From Acidocella sp. (lineage in GTDB: Bacteria > Pseudomonadota > Alphaproteobacteria > Acetobacterales > Acetobacteraceae), in assembly GCA_028687415.1 (NCBI GenBank), contig JAQUAC010000068.1:1-9839 (forward strand): DNA of 9,839 nt. The letters are read 5' to 3'. Positions within the stretch are counted from its first letter, which is position 1. Every line of letters starts with the position of its first letter. Of this stretch, positions 8,072 through 9,839 are shown in pieces. Below the pieces are notes generated by a model. That model made no database searches. It was not told the origin of the DNA and was given only the letters and a program-made list of their open reading frames with translations. The position numbers and the translations under genes are program-made.

Positions 8072-8428
8072 TTAGTGCCAGCCGCCGTGGTTCTGGCCAC
8101 CACCGCCACCCTGCGGTTGCCAGCCGCCGTGCTCACCACCACCTTGCGGCGGGCCGCCACTGTGGTCCCAGCCACCGCCGCCACCCTGCGGTGGCCCGCC
8201 ACCACCGTGATCCCTGCCATGATCTTGCCCCCCGCCACCGTGCCAGCCGCCACCGCCATGAGCATCGTCATGATGCCCGCCACCGCCAAAGCCGAAGAGG
8301 AATGTCGGCGACACCTCATAGGCTGGCTGGGCGTAATAACCGCCGCCGCCGCCGTAATAGCCCCCGCCGCCATACACGCAGCCAGTTAACGAAAGTGCCA
8401 GAAGAGCAGACGCAAAAATCTTTTTCAC
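8072..8428 (-). CDS. Putative Gly/His-rich lipoprotein
   Basis: Not a recognised family. With the GTG start at 8428 the protein has 118 residues and begins MKKIFASALLALSLTGC, a textbook lipoprotein signal with lipobox LTGC (Cys17). The next residue is Val, so there is no Asp retention signal and the outer membrane is the expected site. The mature 102 residues hold 46 Gly and 10 His, plus Trp, Tyr, Asp and Gln. The order is Tyr-Gly repeats, a short hydrophobic SPTFLFGF segment, then His-containing Gly repeats (HHDDAH, WH, QDHGRDH, WDH, EH, NHGGWH) and two GGPPQGGG units. A longer start at 8452 (GTG, 126 residues) is possible. A GGGAGGA (8442-8448) lies 13 nt before the chosen start, longer than usual, so the start is not certain. 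The gene is about 45 nt downstream of the cysQ-type gene on the same strand. Metal binding is plausible from the His pattern but unproven. Confidence 0.75.
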   Translation of the reverse strand: MKKIFASALLALSLTGCVYGGGGYYGGGGGYYAQPAYEVSPTFLFGFGGGGHHDDAHGGGGWHGGGGQDHGRDHGGGGPPQGGGGGWDHSGGPPQGGGEHGGWQPQGGGGGQNHGGWH

Positions 8429-8473
8429 AGTGGAAGGATTATCCTCCCGCACCGTGGCAGCAATAGGGCTAGA

Positions 8474-9226
8474 TTACCGCAATCCCCAGGCGAAAAAATC
8501 TGGATTCTCCCAGTTCGCCTTGCCGTAGCGCAGCGGCACGCCAGCGCGCGTCAGCACACATCCCCCCGCCGCTTCCAACACCGCCTGCGGCGCCGCCGTA
8601 TCCCACTCCATCGTCCGTCCCAGCCGTGGATAGAAATCCGCAGCCCCCTCCGCCAGACGCAGAAACTTCAGCGCCGAGCCGATATTGGTCACCGACGCCA
8701 CCTGAAACCCGCCCAGACATTCCGCCAGTTTCGGGTCATCCGCGTAATGCCGAGAGGCCATCACCGTCAGCCCCTCGGGCGGCACGGCACGGGCGGAAAT
8801 CGCCACGTCGTCCCCGCCGCGCCTGCGCCAAGCCCCTTGGCCGACAATGCCGTAATGCACCTCGCCCAAGGCCGGTGAGGCCACGGCTCCCAGCACCGGC
8901 GCGCCACCCCGTATCAGCCCGATATTTACCGCGAATTCATCCCGCCCGGCGGCGAATTCCCGCGTGCCGTCCAGCGGGTCCACCAGCCAGTACAGCGCCC
9001 CAGGCGCGGTGATCCGCCCAGCAGCCACCTCTTCCTCGGCAATCACCGGTATCTCTGCCGCCGCGCGCAAGCCCTGCACAATCAGCGCCTCCGCCCGCAT
9101 ATCCGCCACCGTCACCGGTGTCGCATCCGCCTTGGCCCGCACCGCGAATCCGGCCGTCCGCACCGCCATGATCTCTTCCGCCGCACCCGTCACCAAGCTC
9201 ACGGCCAATTGCAAAAGCTCCCGCAT
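8474..9226 (-). CDS. cysQ: 3'(2'),5'-bisphosphate nucleotidase, CysQ type
   Basis: A member of the inositol-monophosphatase-like Mg2+-dependent phosphatase superfamily. In the CysQ branch it hydrolyses 3'-phosphoadenosine 5'-phosphate, a by-product of sulfate assimilation, to AMP and phosphate. The 250 residues compare with 246 in E. coli CysQ. Metal-binding elements are the AEEE segment (Glu64-Glu66), WLVDPLDGTREF (80-91, with Asp83, Asp86, Gly87, Thr88) and EWDTAAPQAVLEAAGG (207-222, with Asp209). NIGSALKFLRLAEGAADFYPR (181-201) matches the CysQ substrate segment better than that of inositol monophosphatases, and the KADATPVTVAD stretch near the N-terminus also fits CysQ. The ATG at 9226 gives the expected N-terminus; a GGGGAGG lies almost against it, closer than ideal. 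The gene is divergent from pepA and has the lipoprotein gene downstream. A related histidinol- or inositol-phosphatase function is less likely. Confidence 0.9.
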   Translation of the reverse strand: MRELLQLAVSLVTGAAEEIMAVRTAGFAVRAKADATPVTVADMRAEALIVQGLRAAAEIPVIAEEEVAAGRITAPGALYWLVDPLDGTREFAAGRDEFAVNIGLIRGGAPVLGAVASPALGEVHYGIVGQGAWRRRGGDDVAISARAVPPEGLTVMASRHYADDPKLAECLGGFQVASVTNIGSALKFLRLAEGAADFYPRLGRTMEWDTAAPQAVLEAAGGCVLTRAGVPLRYGKANWENPDFFAWGLR

Positions 9227-9253
9227 ACCTCCCCTGTAACCGTACCCTCAGCT

Positions 9254-9282
9254 CTGGCCAAGCCGCCTCAGGCTGGTATGCT
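9254..9282 (+). promoter_or_regulatory. Candidate sigma70-type promoter for pepA
   Basis: CTGGCC (9254-9259) and TATGCT (9277-9282) are separated by 17 nt, 31 nt upstream of the pepA ATG in the 86-nt divergent region. The hexamers match three and four of six consensus bases respectively, so this is a weak prediction. The spacer contains a short AGCC/GGCT inverted repeat (9261-9264 and 9271-9274). Confidence 0.28.
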
Positions 9283-9312
9283 CATGGCATTAAGATGACA
9301 CAGGGGAACAAA

Positions 9313-9839
9313 ATGCTGGACATAGGTTTTGCCAAGGCCGATTTGCCGAAATCCGGAGTGCTGGTGGTGCCTCTGGGCGAGGCCCTGGAGCTTTCCCCCC
9401 TCGCCGCCAAGCTGAATGACGCCCTCTCCGGCGGGCTGAAGCGCGCGCTGGAGGCCGCCGAGTTCAAGGGCAAATCCGGCCAGCAGGCCAACCTTCTCGC
9501 CCCCGGCAATTATAAGCGCGTGCTGGTGCTGGGCACCGGCAAGGCAAACGCCCCCGAGGCCCTGGGCGGCGCCATCACCGCCGCGCTGATGAAGGAGCCG
9601 CAGGCCACCGTGCTGGCCGATGCCTTCACCCCCGCCCAGGCCGCCGCCATCGGCTTCGGCGCCCGGCTGCGCGCCTACCGGTTCGATAAATACCGCACCA
9701 CCCAAAAGGATGACGAGAAAACCAAGCTCGCCACCCTCACATTCCTCACCACCGGGCACAAAGCCGCCGAGGCCGCCTACGCTCCCCTCGCCGCCACGGC
9801 CTACGGCGTTGAATTCACCCGCGACCTCGTGACCGAGCC
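9313..9839 (+). CDS. pepA: Leucyl aminopeptidase, 3'-truncated by window edge
   Basis: The N-terminal 175 residues of a leucyl/cytosol aminopeptidase (M17), a cytoplasmic hexameric di-metal exopeptidase that removes N-terminal residues during peptide turnover. The frame is open from the ATG to the end of the window. Visible are the N-terminal macro-like domain beginning MLDIGFAKADLPKSGVLVV, YKRVLVLGTGK in its core, and AIGFGARLRAYRFDKYRT, which is typical of the family just before the linker. The last residues, FTRDLVTE, match the RDLVxEPAN sequence that opens the catalytic domain. The metal ligands and NTDAEGR-type catalytic signature lie beyond the window. AGGGGA (9302-9307) 5 nt upstream supports this ATG. 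The gene diverges from cysQ with an 86-nt gap. Confidence 0.92.
   Translation, partial: MLDIGFAKADLPKSGVLVVPLGEALELSPLAAKLNDALSGGLKRALEAAEFKGKSGQQANLLAPGNYKRVLVLGTGKANAPEALGGAITAALMKEPQATVLADAFTPAQAAAIGFGARLRAYRFDKYRTTQKDDEKTKLATLTFLTTGHKAAEAAYAPLAATAYGVEFTRDLVTE

Noticed and set aside
8097..8360. Repetitive CCACC/GCCGCC-rich DNA that might suggest a CRISPR array or satellite
   Set aside because: There is no regular repeat-spacer periodicity. The repetition is explained by Gly and His codons in the lipoprotein gene.
8053..8466. Arg/His-rich and Ala/Thr-rich plus-strand frames opposite the lipoprotein gene
   Set aside because: They are products of the biased Gly-codon DNA read on the other strand. 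The minus-strand frame has a signal peptide, a lipobox and a terminator, and the plus-strand frames have none of these.
9261..9274. AGCC/GGCT inverted repeat upstream of pepA as an operator
   Set aside because: The arms are only 4 bp and such pairs are expected by chance in GC-rich sequence.

Overview
This is a GC-rich, densely coded stretch of a bacterial chromosome, most likely from an alphaproteobacterium. My best guess is the Rhodospirillales/Acetobacteraceae side of that class. The guess rests on the trpB-trpA arrangement, a Thermus/Rickettsia-type isocitrate dehydrogenase with a C-terminal extension, and a tiny Lys-rich protein of the MAKGQ-SNRE-KKPKK kind that I associate with alphaproteobacteria. 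No mobile element, CRISPR array, tRNA, rRNA or prophage gene was seen, so this looks like ordinary core chromosome.

Bases 2-5293 (+ strand): three genes overlap end to end. They are polA (5' end outside the window), a class C beta-lactamase-fold serine hydrolase that starts at a GTG inside the polA end (14-nt overlap), and a full-length isocitrate dehydrogenase that starts in an ATGA overlap (4 nt). The run closes with a strong intrinsic terminator at 5318-5347. All four catalytic carboxylates of the proofreading domain are replaced in PolA. The isocitrate dehydrogenase carries the Asp-Ile pair typical of NAD+ use instead of the Lys-Tyr pair of NADP+ enzymes.

Bases 5346-5813 (- strand): a two-gene unit encodes a 42-residue Lys-rich protein (5685-5813, strong Shine-Dalgarno) followed 27 nt later by a 103-residue protein of unknown function. 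The unit converges on the isocitrate dehydrogenase gene and diverges from trpB.

Bases 5964-7981 (+ strand): trpB and trpA overlap by 4 nt and encode the two subunits of tryptophan synthase, which carries out the last steps of tryptophan synthesis (indole-3-glycerol phosphate to indole, then indole plus serine to tryptophan). A symmetrical terminator at 8015-8050 separates them from the convergent genes beyond.

Bases 8072-9226 (- strand): a cysQ-type 3'(2'),5'-bisphosphate nucleotidase gene is followed by a gene for a small, secreted, Gly/His-rich putative lipoprotein that I do not recognise. Bases 9313-9839 (+ strand) hold the 5' part of a leucyl aminopeptidase gene (pepA), divergent from cysQ and cut by the window end.

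The clearest oddities are the dead proofreading site of PolA, the Gly/His-rich lipoprotein, the unexplained small-protein pair, and substitutions in the conserved N-terminal active-site strand of TrpA. Nothing here amounts to a clearly new multi-gene system.
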